Origin: JBBDSV01 sp040904785
GTDB taxonomy: Bacteria; Actinomycetota; Nitriliruptoria; Nitriliruptorales; Nitriliruptoraceae
Reading direction: 5' to 3'
DNA: 64,000 nucleotides
Assembly (NCBI GenBank): GCA_040904785.1
Contig: JBBDSV010000095.1
Coordinates: 7,116 to 71,115 of the forward strand
Part shown: in pieces, positions 28,398 to 36,977 of the stretch
Layout of the letters: each line of letters starts with the position of its first letter
How positions within the stretch are numbered: position 1 is the stretch's first letter
Translations under genes and position numbers: made by a program
Notes under the pieces: model-generated
Seen by the model: only the letters and a program-made list of their open reading frames with translations
Told to the model about the DNA's origin: nothing
Database searches by the model: none

Positions 28398-29684
28398 TCA
28401 GTCATCCAGCGCAACGTCACGCCGCAGCAGGTCGTCGAGCGTCTCGCGGCGCAGCAGCGTGCGCGCCTCGCCGTCACGGACCAGAACGGCGGCGGGCCGC
28501 GGCAACCGGTTGTAGTTCGACGCCATCGATTCGGTGTACGCGCCGGTTGCGGCCACGGCGAGCAGGTCACCCACCGCAACATCGGCCGGCAGTGGCGCGT
28601 GCTCACGGATGACGTCGCCCGATTCGCAGTGCTTGCCGACAACGGTGACGGCGCGTGGTTCGGCCGTCGAGTCCCGACTGGCGAGCGCGACCTCGTGTTC
28701 GGCGTCGTAGAGCGCCGGGCGGATGTTGTCCGACATACCGCCGTCAACGCTGACCCACGTGGTCAGGCCCGGCAGCGTCTTGATCGTTCCGACCTCGTAG
28801 AGCGTCACCGTCGAAGGCCCCACGATCGCTCGGCCCGGTTCGACGAACAGCCGCGGCCGCTCGAGGCCGTGCGCCGCGCACCGTTCGTCGACCGCACCGA
28901 GCACCGCGCGTCCGTAATGCGCGACGTCGACGGGGTGATCCTCGTGCGTGTAGCGAATCCCCATGCCGCCGCCGAGATTGACTTCGTCGAGGGTGATCCC
29001 GTGGTCATCGCGCCAGCGTGCGAGCAGATCGATGAGCGCCTCGGCGTTGGCGACGAACGGTTCGACCCCGAAGATCTGCGATCCGATGTGCGCATGGATA
29101 CCGCACAGATCGAGATGCTCGGCCGCGCTCGCTCGCTGCATCGCGTCGTCGGCGAGACCGAGGGACAGCGTGAAACCGAACTTCGCGTCGTCGTGGCCGG
29201 TGCGTACGTACTCGTGCGTGTGCGCGTCGATCCCGGGGGTGATGCGAAGATGGCAGGCGACCCGCACGCCGCGCACCGCTGCGGCGGCCTCGAGCCGATC
29301 GAGTTCGGCGAACGAGTCGACGACGATGCGACCGACGCCGCCATCGAGCGCCATGTCGAGTTCGGCCACCGACTTGTTGTTGCCGTGGAAGATCACCCGG
29401 GACATCTCGGCACCCGCGTTGCGAACGGTGTGCAACTCCCCCGCCGACGCAACGTCGATCCACAAGCCTTCGTCGACCACGACCTGCACGATGCCGGTGG
29501 TGCACCACGCCTTCGAGGCGTAGGCGATCTCGACGCCGGGGAACCCGGACCGGTACGCGCGGCAGCGGGCGCGAAGGTCGTCCTCGTCGACCACCCACAG
29601 CGGGGTGCCGAATTGCCGCGCCAATGCGGTCGCCGCGACGCCGCCCAGCGTCATCACGCCGGCGTCGTCGCGTGCCTGGGTCAT
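28398..29684 (-). CDS. lysA: Diaminopimelate decarboxylase
   Basis: A PLP enzyme of fold type III, about 428 residues from the ATG at 29684, making lysine from meso-diaminopimelate. PLP Lys is in EIAYASKAWCT; also seen are the LGGGMGI glycine loop, VEPGRAIVG and HCESGDVI with the active-site Cys. A GTG at 29705, one base after the argS stop, is an alternative start giving seven more residues. The argS-lysA-hom-thrC-thrB order matches M. tuberculosis Rv1292-Rv1296. Confidence 0.95.
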   Translation of the reverse strand: MTQARDDAGVMTLGGVAATALARQFGTPLWVVDEDDLRARCRAYRSGFPGVEIAYASKAWCTTGIVQVVVDEGLWIDVASAGELHTVRNAGAEMSRVIFHGNNKSVAELDMALDGGVGRIVVDSFAELDRLEAAAAVRGVRVACHLRITPGIDAHTHEYVRTGHDDAKFGFTLSLGLADDAMQRASAAEHLDLCGIHAHIGSQIFGVEPFVANAEALIDLLARWRDDHGITLDEVNLGGGMGIRYTHEDHPVDVAHYGRAVLGAVDERCAAHGLERPRLFVEPGRAIVGPSTVTLYEVGTIKTLPGLTTWVSVDGGMSDNIRPALYDAEHEVALASRDSTAEPRAVTVVGKHCESGDVIREHAPLPADVAVGDLLAVAATGAYTESMASNYNRLPRPAAVLVRDGEARTLLRRETLDDLLRRDVALDD

Positions 29685-29706
29685 CGGCCACGGTCCGCTG
29701 CTCACG

Positions 29707-31377
29707 TCACATCCGATCCGGCGCCGAAACACGCAACAGGCTGAGCGTGTTCGCCAACACCTGGCGCGCGGCAACCGCGAGGAAGTATCGCGCACGGGCG
29801 ATCGTCACGGCAGCGGGATCGCTGCCGTCCTCCGCACCCTCGACGAGCACCCGACACTCCGTGTAGAAGCGGTGGAACGTGCCGGCGAGCTCCTCGGCGT
29901 ACCGCGCCAACCGCTGCGTCGCCCGCAGCTCGGCGGCTTCAGCGACGACGAGCGGAAGCTGATCCATCATCGTGAGAAGATCGAGCTCCGCCGGATGCGT
30001 CAACGCACCGAGGTTGGCGTCGGCTGCCTCGCCGTGGTCGAACCCGCGCTCGTCAGCGGTCCGGATCAACGAGTTGATCCGCGCATGCGCATACTGGACG
30101 TAGTAGACGGGGTTTTCCATCGACTGCTGGGCAACGACCGCGAGGTCGAAGTCGATCGCCGTATCGAGGCCCTGGCGCAGGAAGTGATAGCGCGTCACGT
30201 CGACACCGACCTCGTCGAGCACCTCGCCGAGGTCGACCGTCTCGCCGGAACGCTTCGACATGCGCACCGGCGTACCGTCGCGCAGCAAGTTGACGAGCTG
30301 GCCGATGCGAATCTCCACCCGCGCCGGATCGATGCCGAGGCAGGCCGCCGCACCGTGCAGACGAGCGACATACCCGTGATGATCGGCACCGAGCAGGTAG
30401 AACAGGCGGTCGGCGCGCGCCGCCTTGTCGCGCAGGTAGGCACAGTCGGCCGCGAAGTAGGTCGGCCGGCCGTCGGAGCGAACGAGCACGCGGTCCTTGT
30501 CGTCACCGTGCGCACTCGTCGCGAGGAACAGCGCACCGTCGTCTTCGTAGGTGACTCCGCGCGAAACGAGGTCGTCGAGCGTCGCGGTGATCGCGCCCGA
30601 GGCGTGCAGCCCGTCGCGCTCCGAGAACCACACGTCGTAGTGCACGCCCATGCGTTCGAGCACCTCCGCGATGCGCTGCCGCATCGCCTCGACGGCGAGC
30701 GTGCCGGTGCGTTCAACGTCGCCGAACACCTCGCGGCCGTGTCGCTTAGCCAGCTCGTCGCCGATCTCGGCGATGACCGCACCCCGGTAGTGCTCGTCGC
30801 CGAGCGTGCGTCCGGTCGCGGCGAATGCCACCGACTCACCGAACCGTCGGATTTGCTCGCCCGCGTCATTGACGTAGTACTCGCGCACGACCTCGTGCCC
30901 GCAGGCCGTCAGCAGTGCAGCCATCGCGTCACCGGTCGCTGCCCACCGTCCCGCGCCCACATGCAGCGGACCGGTCGGGTTCGCCGACACGAATTCGACG
31001 TTCACGCGCTCACGGGCGTCGCGATCGACGACGTGCGTGCCGAATCCCGCACCTGCCTCGATGATCCGTCGCACGAGCGCGGCGTAGTGGGCGGGCGCGT
31101 AGCGGAAATTGATGAATCCGGGCCCGGCGATCGAGACCTCCGCAACGGTTTCGGGCGCTTCGAGGTGCGCGACGATCTGCTCGGCGAGTTGCCGCGGCGG
31201 TTGACCGACCGGCTTGGCCAGCCGGAGCGCGACACTCGTCGCCCAGTCGCCGTGCGCGGCCTGCTTGGGCCGTTCGAGTTCCGGTTCGGTCTCGGGCAAC
31301 CCGGCGGCGCGCAGCGCGGCACGCACCGACGCGTCAATCGCGCCGAGCGCAGGGTCGAGCCGGTGAGGATGCGACAT
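29707..31377 (-). CDS. argS: Arginyl-tRNA synthetase
   Basis: A 556-residue class I synthetase. The N-terminal Add-1 domain is followed by SANPTGPLHVGAGRWAATGD, where the HIGH signature reads HVGA instead of the more common HVGH, and by VRMSKRSGETVDL (KMSK-type). The C-terminal DALR anticodon-binding domain runs from about residue 430. The frame is open upstream through the tRNA gene, but family sequence begins at the ATG at 31377. A tRNA-Arg gene lies 209 bases upstream on the opposite strand. Confidence 0.96.
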   Translation of the reverse strand: MSHPHRLDPALGAIDASVRAALRAAGLPETEPELERPKQAAHGDWATSVALRLAKPVGQPPRQLAEQIVAHLEAPETVAEVSIAGPGFINFRYAPAHYAALVRRIIEAGAGFGTHVVDRDARERVNVEFVSANPTGPLHVGAGRWAATGDAMAALLTACGHEVVREYYVNDAGEQIRRFGESVAFAATGRTLGDEHYRGAVIAEIGDELAKRHGREVFGDVERTGTLAVEAMRQRIAEVLERMGVHYDVWFSERDGLHASGAITATLDDLVSRGVTYEDDGALFLATSAHGDDKDRVLVRSDGRPTYFAADCAYLRDKAARADRLFYLLGADHHGYVARLHGAAACLGIDPARVEIRIGQLVNLLRDGTPVRMSKRSGETVDLGEVLDEVGVDVTRYHFLRQGLDTAIDFDLAVVAQQSMENPVYYVQYAHARINSLIRTADERGFDHGEAADANLGALTHPAELDLLTMMDQLPLVVAEAAELRATQRLARYAEELAGTFHRFYTECRVLVEGAEDGSDPAAVTIARARYFLAVAARQVLANTLSLLRVSAPDRM

Positions 31378-31586
31378 CACGAGTCCGAAGGATTGTCCGC
31401 GTCTGACGGCGTCGCCGCGGATCGAGTGCACGCGGCACGCGCCGATGCGACCGGGTGCGACGGTGGGTCGGCGCAGGGTAACCGCCGCGCGATCACTGCC
31501 GCATGTTGCGCAGCGCCAGACGCCCGAGGGAGGCTGACGAGGCCGTGGTACCGTGGCGCCCGCGTAAGCCAATTCACGGTTGCCGC

Positions 31587-31661
31587 GCCCCCGTAGCTCA
31601 GTGGATAGAGCACTGGCCTCCGGAGCCAGGTGCGTAGGTTCGATTCCTACCGGGGGTACCA
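31587..31661 (+). tRNA. tRNA-Arg (anticodon CCG)
   Basis: A 75-base cloverleaf with CCA encoded. The acceptor stem is GCCCCCG/CGGGGGT with a terminal G-U pair; the D arm is GCTC...GAGC; the anticodon stem is CTGGC/GCCAG with loop CTCCGGA (anticodon CCG at 31620-31622, reading CGG); the T arm is GTAGG-TTCGATT-CCTAC. The variable loop is four bases. Confidence 0.97.
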
Positions 31662-31743
31662 CTCGGCGGGACCGCGTGTCGTGGCTGCAGCGCGGCAACG
31701 GGCCGCTTCGACCACATGATCTCCGCGCGCACACGGGGTCGCC

Positions 31744-33249
31744 ATGACGACTGCACCGCCACCCTTCGACGGCCTCGATCGTTCCGTGTTCGAGCGCACA
31801 CCGGGCGCGACCCACGACGTCCGTTCGTCACCCGTGTCCCATGTCGACGAGCGTGGGCGCGCGATCGCACCCGACCTTGTCGCACTCATGGGCGAGACAC
31901 CCCTGGTCGCACTCGACCGGCTGTCGCGAGGCGTCGGCCCGACGGTGATCGCCAAGCTCGAGATGCTCAATCCCGGCGGCAGCGTCAAGGACCGCATCGG
32001 CATGGCGATGATCGAGGCCGCCGAGGCGGCAGGCTTGCTCCAGGAGGGTGGCATGATCGTCGAACCGACCTCGGGCAACACCGGGGTGGGTCTGGCGATC
32101 GTCGCTGCACGCAAGGGGTATCGCTGCACGTTCGTCGTCCCCGACAAGGTCAGCACCGACAAGATCGCCCTCATGCGGGCATACGGCGCCGAAGTCGTCG
32201 TCTGCCCCACGGCGGTCGAGCCCGAGGACCCGCGGTCCTACTACTCGGTGTCGGATCGGCTGGCCGCGCAGCCCGGCGCGTTCAAGCCCAACCAGTACTT
32301 CAATCAGGCCAATCCGTTCGCCCACACGTTGTCGACCGGCCCCGAGATCCTGCGGCAGACCAATGGGCTGATCGACGCATTCGTATGCGGCGTCGGCACC
32401 GGTGGGACGGCGACCGGCGTCGGGCACTACCTCAAGCAGCACAAGCCTGAGGTGGTCGTCGTCGGCGCCGACCCCGAGGGTTCGCTGTATTCGGGCGACG
32501 ACATCCACCCCTATCTCGTCGAGGGCATCGGTGAGGACTTCTGGCCACCAACGTTCGATCCGTCGATCGTCGACGTGTGGGAACGCGTTTCGGATCAGGA
32601 GTCGTTCGCGATGGCACGTCGATGCACGCGCGAGGAAGGCATCCTCGTGGGTGGCTCCGGCGGTACCGCGCTGGTGGCGGCTCTGCGCTACGCGAAGACC
32701 CAACCCGACGACGCGACGATCGTCGTGCTGTTGCCCGACTCGGGACGCGGCTACCTCACGAAGTTGTACGACGAGACGTGGCTGGCAGAGCACGGGATCG
32801 TCGACCTGCCGGCGAAATCGTCGGCTTCGCGGGTTGGTGAGGTGCTCGCCGCCAAGCGGGCCGACGGCGGCACCGGCGAGTTGCCCCCGCTGGTCCACCT
32901 CCACCCGGGTGAGACCGTCGCCCAGGCGATCCAATTGCTCAAGGAATACGGCGTGTCTCAGATGCCGGTGTTCGCCGACGGCGTGCACGACCGGGCGCGC
33001 GCCGAGGACGTGCTCGGATCCGTGCGTGAGAACGCCCTGCTCGACGCGGCGCTTCGCGATCCGGAGGCGATGACCCGTCCCATCCACGACGTCCTCCAGC
33101 CACCGCTGCCGACAGTGTCGACCGACAACGGGCTCCACGACGTCCTGGCTGCCTTGACGTCCGGGGCCCCCGCGGTGCTCGTGGCCGACGATGGCACGGC
33201 ACTCGGCGTGCTGACCCGTGCCGACGTCCTCGCCTATCTCGCGGGCTGA
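31744..33249 (+). CDS. cbs: Cystathionine beta-synthase
   Basis: A 501-residue PLP enzyme condensing serine and homocysteine to cystathionine. The PLP-lysine motif NPGGSVKDRIGM (Lys82), EPTSGNTGVGLAI, GVGTGGTATGV and the VGGSGGTALVAAL region are clear. Residues about 370-501 hold a pair of CBS domains, which in relatives bind adenosyl ligands and regulate activity. The N-terminal 45 residues precede family sequence (ALMGETPLV), so a later start is possible. It is followed by the gamma-synthase/lyase gene, giving a reverse transsulfuration pair. Confidence 0.93.
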   Translation: MTTAPPPFDGLDRSVFERTPGATHDVRSSPVSHVDERGRAIAPDLVALMGETPLVALDRLSRGVGPTVIAKLEMLNPGGSVKDRIGMAMIEAAEAAGLLQEGGMIVEPTSGNTGVGLAIVAARKGYRCTFVVPDKVSTDKIALMRAYGAEVVVCPTAVEPEDPRSYYSVSDRLAAQPGAFKPNQYFNQANPFAHTLSTGPEILRQTNGLIDAFVCGVGTGGTATGVGHYLKQHKPEVVVVGADPEGSLYSGDDIHPYLVEGIGEDFWPPTFDPSIVDVWERVSDQESFAMARRCTREEGILVGGSGGTALVAALRYAKTQPDDATIVVLLPDSGRGYLTKLYDETWLAEHGIVDLPAKSSASRVGEVLAAKRADGGTGELPPLVHLHPGETVAQAIQLLKEYGVSQMPVFADGVHDRARAEDVLGSVRENALLDAALRDPEAMTRPIHDVLQPPLPTVSTDNGLHDVLAALTSGAPAVLVADDGTALGVLTRADVLAYLAG

Positions 33250-33292
33250 CCACGAGCCTTTCCGGCACCATCACGACCGAATGGAGCGACCG

Positions 33293-34432
33293 GTGGACTT
33301 CGCCACGCGAGCCATCCACGTCGGCCAGGATCCCGAGGAGACCACCGGCGCGGTGACCGTGCCGATCTTCCAGACGTCGACGTACGTGCAGGACGGCGTC
33401 GGTCGACACCGCGGGTACGAATACGCACGCACCGGCAATCCCACGCGTACCGCGCTCGAACTCTGCCTGGCCTCACTCGAAGACACCGACGCCGCCGTGT
33501 GCTTCGCGTCCGGACTCGCGGCCGAAGACGCGGTGCTCCGCCTGCTCGCACCCGGCGATCGCGTTCTGCTGTCATCCGACGTCTATGGAGGTACGTGGCG
33601 GCTGGCGACCCAGGTTCACGAGCGCACCGGCATCGGGGTCGACACCGCACCCATGGTCGATCTCGACGCGGTGCGGAATGCGATGACGCCAGCAACCCGC
33701 ATGCTGTGGGTCGAAACGCCTTCGAATCCGCGGCTCGACGTCCTCGATCTCGCCGCGCTCGCCGAACTGGCCCACGACCACGGGGCGCTGCTGGTCGCCG
33801 ACAACACCTTTGCGACCCCCTACTTGCAGCGACCGATGGCGCTGGGCGCCGACATCGTCGTCCACTCGACGACCAAGTATCTCGGCGGACACTCCGACGT
33901 GGTCGGCGGTGCCGTGTGTACCGATGCGGCAACCGCCCAGCGCATCGCGTTCCTCCAGAACGCGGCTGGAGCCGTTCCCGGACCCTTCGATGCCTGGCTC
34001 ACGCTGCGCGGCATCAAGACGCTGGCCGTTCGCATGGACCAGCACTGCGACAACGCGGAACGTGTCGCCGCCTTCCTCGATGGCCATGCCGCGGTGACTG
34101 CCGTGCACTATCCGGGCCTGGCCACCGACCCCGGCCACGCGCTCGCGTCCCGCCAGATGCGCCGTTACGGGGGCATGGTTTCCTTCCGCGTCGCTGGGGG
34201 CCGTGACGCAGCCATCCGTGTCGCTGAGGCGACGGAACTGTTCTTCCTCGCCGAATCGCTCGGAGGTGTCGAGAGCCTCATTGAACATCCCGGCGTCATG
34301 ACGCATTCGTCGGTGGCGGGGACGGCGCTCGAAGTCCCCGACGACCTGCTGCGCGCGTCGGTGGGCATCGAATCGATCGACGACCTGCTCGCCGACCTCG
34401 ACCGCGCACTCGCCATCGGCCGTGCGCAGTGA
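33293..34432 (+). CDS. metB: Cystathionine gamma-synthase/gamma-lyase
   Basis: A 379-residue Cys/Met-metabolism PLP enzyme. YEYARTGNPTRTALE, DNTFATPYLQRP and the PLP-lysine motif HSTTKYLGGHSDVVGG (Lys195) are present. The GTG at 33293 has TGGAG six bases upstream; an ATG at 33281 has no ribosome site. Next to cbs, a gamma-lyase role giving cysteine is likely, but synthase and lyase cannot be told apart by eye. The open frame overlaps the cbs end; the chosen start leaves a 43-base gap. Confidence 0.9.
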   Translation: MDFATRAIHVGQDPEETTGAVTVPIFQTSTYVQDGVGRHRGYEYARTGNPTRTALELCLASLEDTDAAVCFASGLAAEDAVLRLLAPGDRVLLSSDVYGGTWRLATQVHERTGIGVDTAPMVDLDAVRNAMTPATRMLWVETPSNPRLDVLDLAALAELAHDHGALLVADNTFATPYLQRPMALGADIVVHSTTKYLGGHSDVVGGAVCTDAATAQRIAFLQNAAGAVPGPFDAWLTLRGIKTLAVRMDQHCDNAERVAAFLDGHAAVTAVHYPGLATDPGHALASRQMRRYGGMVSFRVAGGRDAAIRVAEATELFFLAESLGGVESLIEHPGVMTHSSVAGTALEVPDDLLRASVGIESIDDLLADLDRALAIGRAQ

Positions 34433-34476
34433 GCGCTCGCCGCACCAGGCCGATCGGCGTGATTGGCCGGAAACCC

Positions 34477-34504
34477 TTGACACCGCCGGCGAAATCGTTA
34501 CCGT
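34477..34504 (+). promoter_or_regulatory. Candidate promoter of the whiB1-like gene
   Basis: TTGACA (34477-34482) and TACCGT (34499-34504) are 16 bases apart; the -10 box fits TAnnnT. It lies 225 bases before the whiB1-like ATG, so a leader of about 215 bases would follow. The intervening 34505-34728 holds no convincing gene. Confidence 0.5.
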
Positions 34505-34728
34505 TCGGGCAGTAAGAGAAAGTGTTCACAAGCGCAAGCGCCACCGGAACCACCCATTACGGAGCATTGAGCCCCGCGGGGGGCACCGGCAACACGAAAC
34601 CCGACCCGACGAACATTGCTGCGGTGCGGCCGGGCGTGTCCGGACAAACCACCGGCCTGCGCACCCCTGTCGTCACCGTCCCGCAAACCGACCTGGGCCC
34701 CCGTGGCCATCACTGCAGGAGATCACCC

Positions 34729-34980
34729 ATGGACTGGCGTAGCCGCGCCGCGTGCGTTGACGAGGACCCCGAACTCTTCTTCCCGATCGGTACGACCGGT
34801 CCTGCCGTGGAACAGGCCGATGCCGCCAAGCGCATCTGCGCTGGCTGCGCCGTGCGCGAGGAGTGCCTCGAATTCGCGATCGCGTCGAACCAGGACGCCG
34901 GTGTGTGGGGCGGTCTGACGGAAGACGAGCGCCGCACGCTCAAGCGTGCACGCCAGCGGCGTCGCCGGATGGCGAGCTGA
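34729..34980 (+). CDS. whiB1: WhiB1-type 4Fe-4S transcription factor
   Basis: An 83-residue WhiB-like protein. The four cluster Cys are at 9, 37, 40 and 46, exactly the M. tuberculosis WhiB1 spacing, followed by GVWGGLTEDERRTLKRARQR, which contains the G-W-G turn and basic DNA-binding tail. In mycobacteria WhiB1 is essential, nitric-oxide sensitive and binds the primary sigma factor. AGGAG lies seven bases before the ATG. The kinase gene downstream and convergent is related to pdtaS, which also neighbours whiB1 in M. tuberculosis. Confidence 0.94.
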   Translation: MDWRSRAACVDEDPELFFPIGTTGPAVEQADAAKRICAGCAVREECLEFAIASNQDAGVWGGLTEDERRTLKRARQRRRRMAS

Positions 34981-34983
34981 CCG

Positions 34984-35047
34984 CACGCCCCTGCGGCAGG
35001 GCGTGAACACTCGGGCCTCACACGCACCGCACCCGCGCGTGTGAGGC
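34984..35047. terminator. Two tandem hairpins between convergent whiB1 and pdtaS
   Basis: The first hairpin pairs CACGCCC (34984-34990) with GGGCGTG (34999-35005); the second pairs GCCTCACACGC (35015-35025) with GCGTGTGAGGC (35037-35047), an 11-bp perfect stem. Between convergent genes they probably stop transcription from both sides. No U-tract is present. Confidence 0.65.
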
Positions 35048-35056
35048 TTCGGTAGG

Positions 35057-36550
35057 TCAGTCCTCGTTCGGCGCCCGCGCCACATCGTCACGCTCGGTAC
35101 CGCGCCCGGTAGGCGGTGCAGCGATGGGCAGCACGATCTCGCAGACCGTTCCCCCTTCGGGCGCGGCGCGACGGATGTCGAGCGTGCCGCCCAGTTCGGA
35201 CTCGACGAGCGTCGTGGCGATCTGCAGGCCGAGTCGGGCGCCCGGCTGCGGATCCCATCCGTCGGGAACCCCGACACCATCGTCGACGACGCTGGCCCGC
35301 AGACGGCCTTCGCGCCGCTCGAGTTCAACTGTGATCGTTCCCCCGTGCTCGCCGAACGCGTGCTCCAACGCGTTTTGCACCAGCTCCGAAAGCACGAGCG
35401 CCAGCGGCGTCGCCACATCGGCCGGCAGTTCCCCGGCGCGGCCGACGACATCGACGTCGACCTGATGCTCGGGCGCGACGAGTCCGCTTGTGAGCATGGC
35501 GACCAACCGGTCGACGACCTTGTCGAATGCGACGTTCTGACGCGAATCCTGCGACAGCGTCTCGTGCACGAGCGCAATCGACGAGATCCGCCGAACCGAT
35601 TCCCCGAGAGCGTCGACGGCCTGCGGTTCACGCAACCGTCGTGACTGCAGGCGCAGCAGGGACGCGACCGTCTGAAGATTGTTCTTCACCCGATGGTGAA
35701 TCTCCCGGATGGTGGCATCCTTGTAGAGCAGCATGCGTTCGTGGCGTCGCAGTTCGGTGACCTCGCGGACGAGCAGCAGTCCACCGAGCACCCGGTGGGC
35801 GCGCGTCAGCGGGATCAGCCGGCGCATCACGACCGTTCCCCCGACATCGATCTCGGCCTCACAGGGCTCACCGTCGACCAGAGACGCAACAATGTCGTCG
35901 CCGTGCAGGTCGTCCTCGGCGAGGTTCCGTCCGACGAGATTGTCCGTGACTCCCAATCGCCGGAACGCGCTGATCGCGTTCGGCGACGCGTAGGTGACCA
36001 CGCCCGTCGCGTCGAGACGCATCATGCCGTCGCCGACACGAGGCGCGGTGTCTCGCTCGCGCCGTTCATTGGCGAACGGGAACGCACCTTCGGTGATCAT
36101 GTGCGACAGATCGTTGGCCGCCTGCAGGTAGGTCAACTCGAGCTGCGAGGGTGAACGCACCATCGACAGGTTCGCCTCGCGCGTGAGGACCGCGATGACG
36201 TCACCGTCGAAGAGCACCGGAACGGCGTCTTCGCGCACCGGCACGCCCGTCGACCAGTCGGGGTCGGCGTCACGCACGATCTCCGCCGTCTCGAATGCAC
36301 GGGCGACCGCGGGCCGTTCGTCGGCACCGTACGACCGTCCGACGAGATCTTCGATGTAGATCGTCTGCGCCGTGTAGGGGCGCATCTGCGCGACGACGGT
36401 GTAGGTGTCGCCGTCCTGGCAGAACAGCAGCAAATCGGAGAACGACAGGTCGGCCAACACCTGCCAGTCGGAGACCAGCGCATCGAGCGTGTCGACGGCC
36501 GCGTCGTGCAGCCCGGAGGGAACTTCGATGAGGTGGTGCAGCGACGTCAT
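35057..36550 (-). CDS. pdtaS: PdtaS-like cytosolic sensor histidine kinase
   Basis: A 497-residue soluble kinase with no membrane segment. Residues 1-150 form the PdtaS-type GAF sensor, about 172-265 a PAS domain, and 266-340 the HisKA_2 region with phospho-acceptor His in REIHHRVKNNLQTVASLL. The C-terminus is an HATPase with LVQNALEHAFG and VDDGVGVPDG. In mycobacteria PdtaS phosphorylates the RNA-binding antiterminator PdtaR and responds to nitric oxide and copper; no PdtaR gene is in this window. The sigma-4-like gene lies 10 bases upstream. Confidence 0.93.
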   Translation of the reverse strand: MTSLHHLIEVPSGLHDAAVDTLDALVSDWQVLADLSFSDLLLFCQDGDTYTVVAQMRPYTAQTIYIEDLVGRSYGADERPAVARAFETAEIVRDADPDWSTGVPVREDAVPVLFDGDVIAVLTREANLSMVRSPSQLELTYLQAANDLSHMITEGAFPFANERRERDTAPRVGDGMMRLDATGVVTYASPNAISAFRRLGVTDNLVGRNLAEDDLHGDDIVASLVDGEPCEAEIDVGGTVVMRRLIPLTRAHRVLGGLLLVREVTELRRHERMLLYKDATIREIHHRVKNNLQTVASLLRLQSRRLREPQAVDALGESVRRISSIALVHETLSQDSRQNVAFDKVVDRLVAMLTSGLVAPEHQVDVDVVGRAGELPADVATPLALVLSELVQNALEHAFGEHGGTITVELERREGRLRASVVDDGVGVPDGWDPQPGARLGLQIATTLVESELGGTLDIRRAAPEGGTVCEIVLPIAAPPTGRGTERDDVARAPNED

Positions 36551-36560
36551 CGACGCCGCC

Positions 36561-36911
36561 TCATGTCAGGAAGCGTTGAAGCTGCTTGAGCTGCCGTGCC
36601 GGAATCGCGTCACGGATATGCGCGAATGCGCGGGCCTCGATCTCTCGCGCCTCGCTCATCGACAACCCGAGGGCCTCAGCAGTGTCGGACAGGTCGTGCG
36701 GGTGGCCGTCCTGCAATCCCATGCGCAGTTCGAGCACCTTGCGCTGCGTCTCGGGCAGCCGCTGCAACACCCGTTGCAACGGTCCCGCGAGCTGCGCAAC
36801 CGTCTCGTCGGCTGCCGACGCACCGCTGCGGCCACCCGACGCCCGGGAACCACCACCTGCGCGGCGGCGGTCACCGCCGCGGCGATCGTTGCGAGACCTG
36901 TCGGCATCCAT
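36561..36911 (-). CDS. Stand-alone sigma-70 region-4-like protein
   Basis: A 116-residue protein. After a charged, glycine-rich N-terminal 45 residues, the rest resembles region 4 of primary sigma factors: LPETQRKVLELRMGLQDGHP, TAEALGLSMSEAREIEARAF and AHIRDAI correspond to the helix-turn-helix that reads -35 boxes. Regions 1-3 are missing, so it cannot act as a sigma factor alone. It could bind the RNA-polymerase beta flap or an anti-sigma factor, or act as a repressor. It sits 10 bases before the pdtaS-like gene and 66 after the 2Fe-2S gene. Confidence 0.75.
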   Translation of the reverse strand: MDADRSRNDRRGGDRRRAGGGSRASGGRSGASAADETVAQLAGPLQRVLQRLPETQRKVLELRMGLQDGHPHDLSDTAEALGLSMSEAREIEARAFAHIRDAIPARQLKQLQRFLT

Positions 36912-36977
36912 GCAGATGAGCGTAGTGGCCGCGACGTCCAACGGCGGCGTGGCGGCGGGCGCAGACACCCAAGATGA

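Noticed and set aside
29605..31596. A long open frame of more than 600 codons on the plus strand opposite argS
   Set aside because: It is antisense to a well-conserved synthetase, has the composition of a GC-rich mirror frame and no family features. Similar mirror frames occur opposite rho, secA and the atp genes.
31587..31661. tRNA gene as an integration site for a mobile element
   Set aside because: No integrase, direct repeat of the tRNA 3' end or phage-like genes are seen downstream; cbs and metB look native in composition.
33250..33292. SAM or other riboswitch controlling cbs/metB, glyA or hom-thrC-thrB
   Set aside because: The leaders are too short or show no recognisable conserved riboswitch core by eye.
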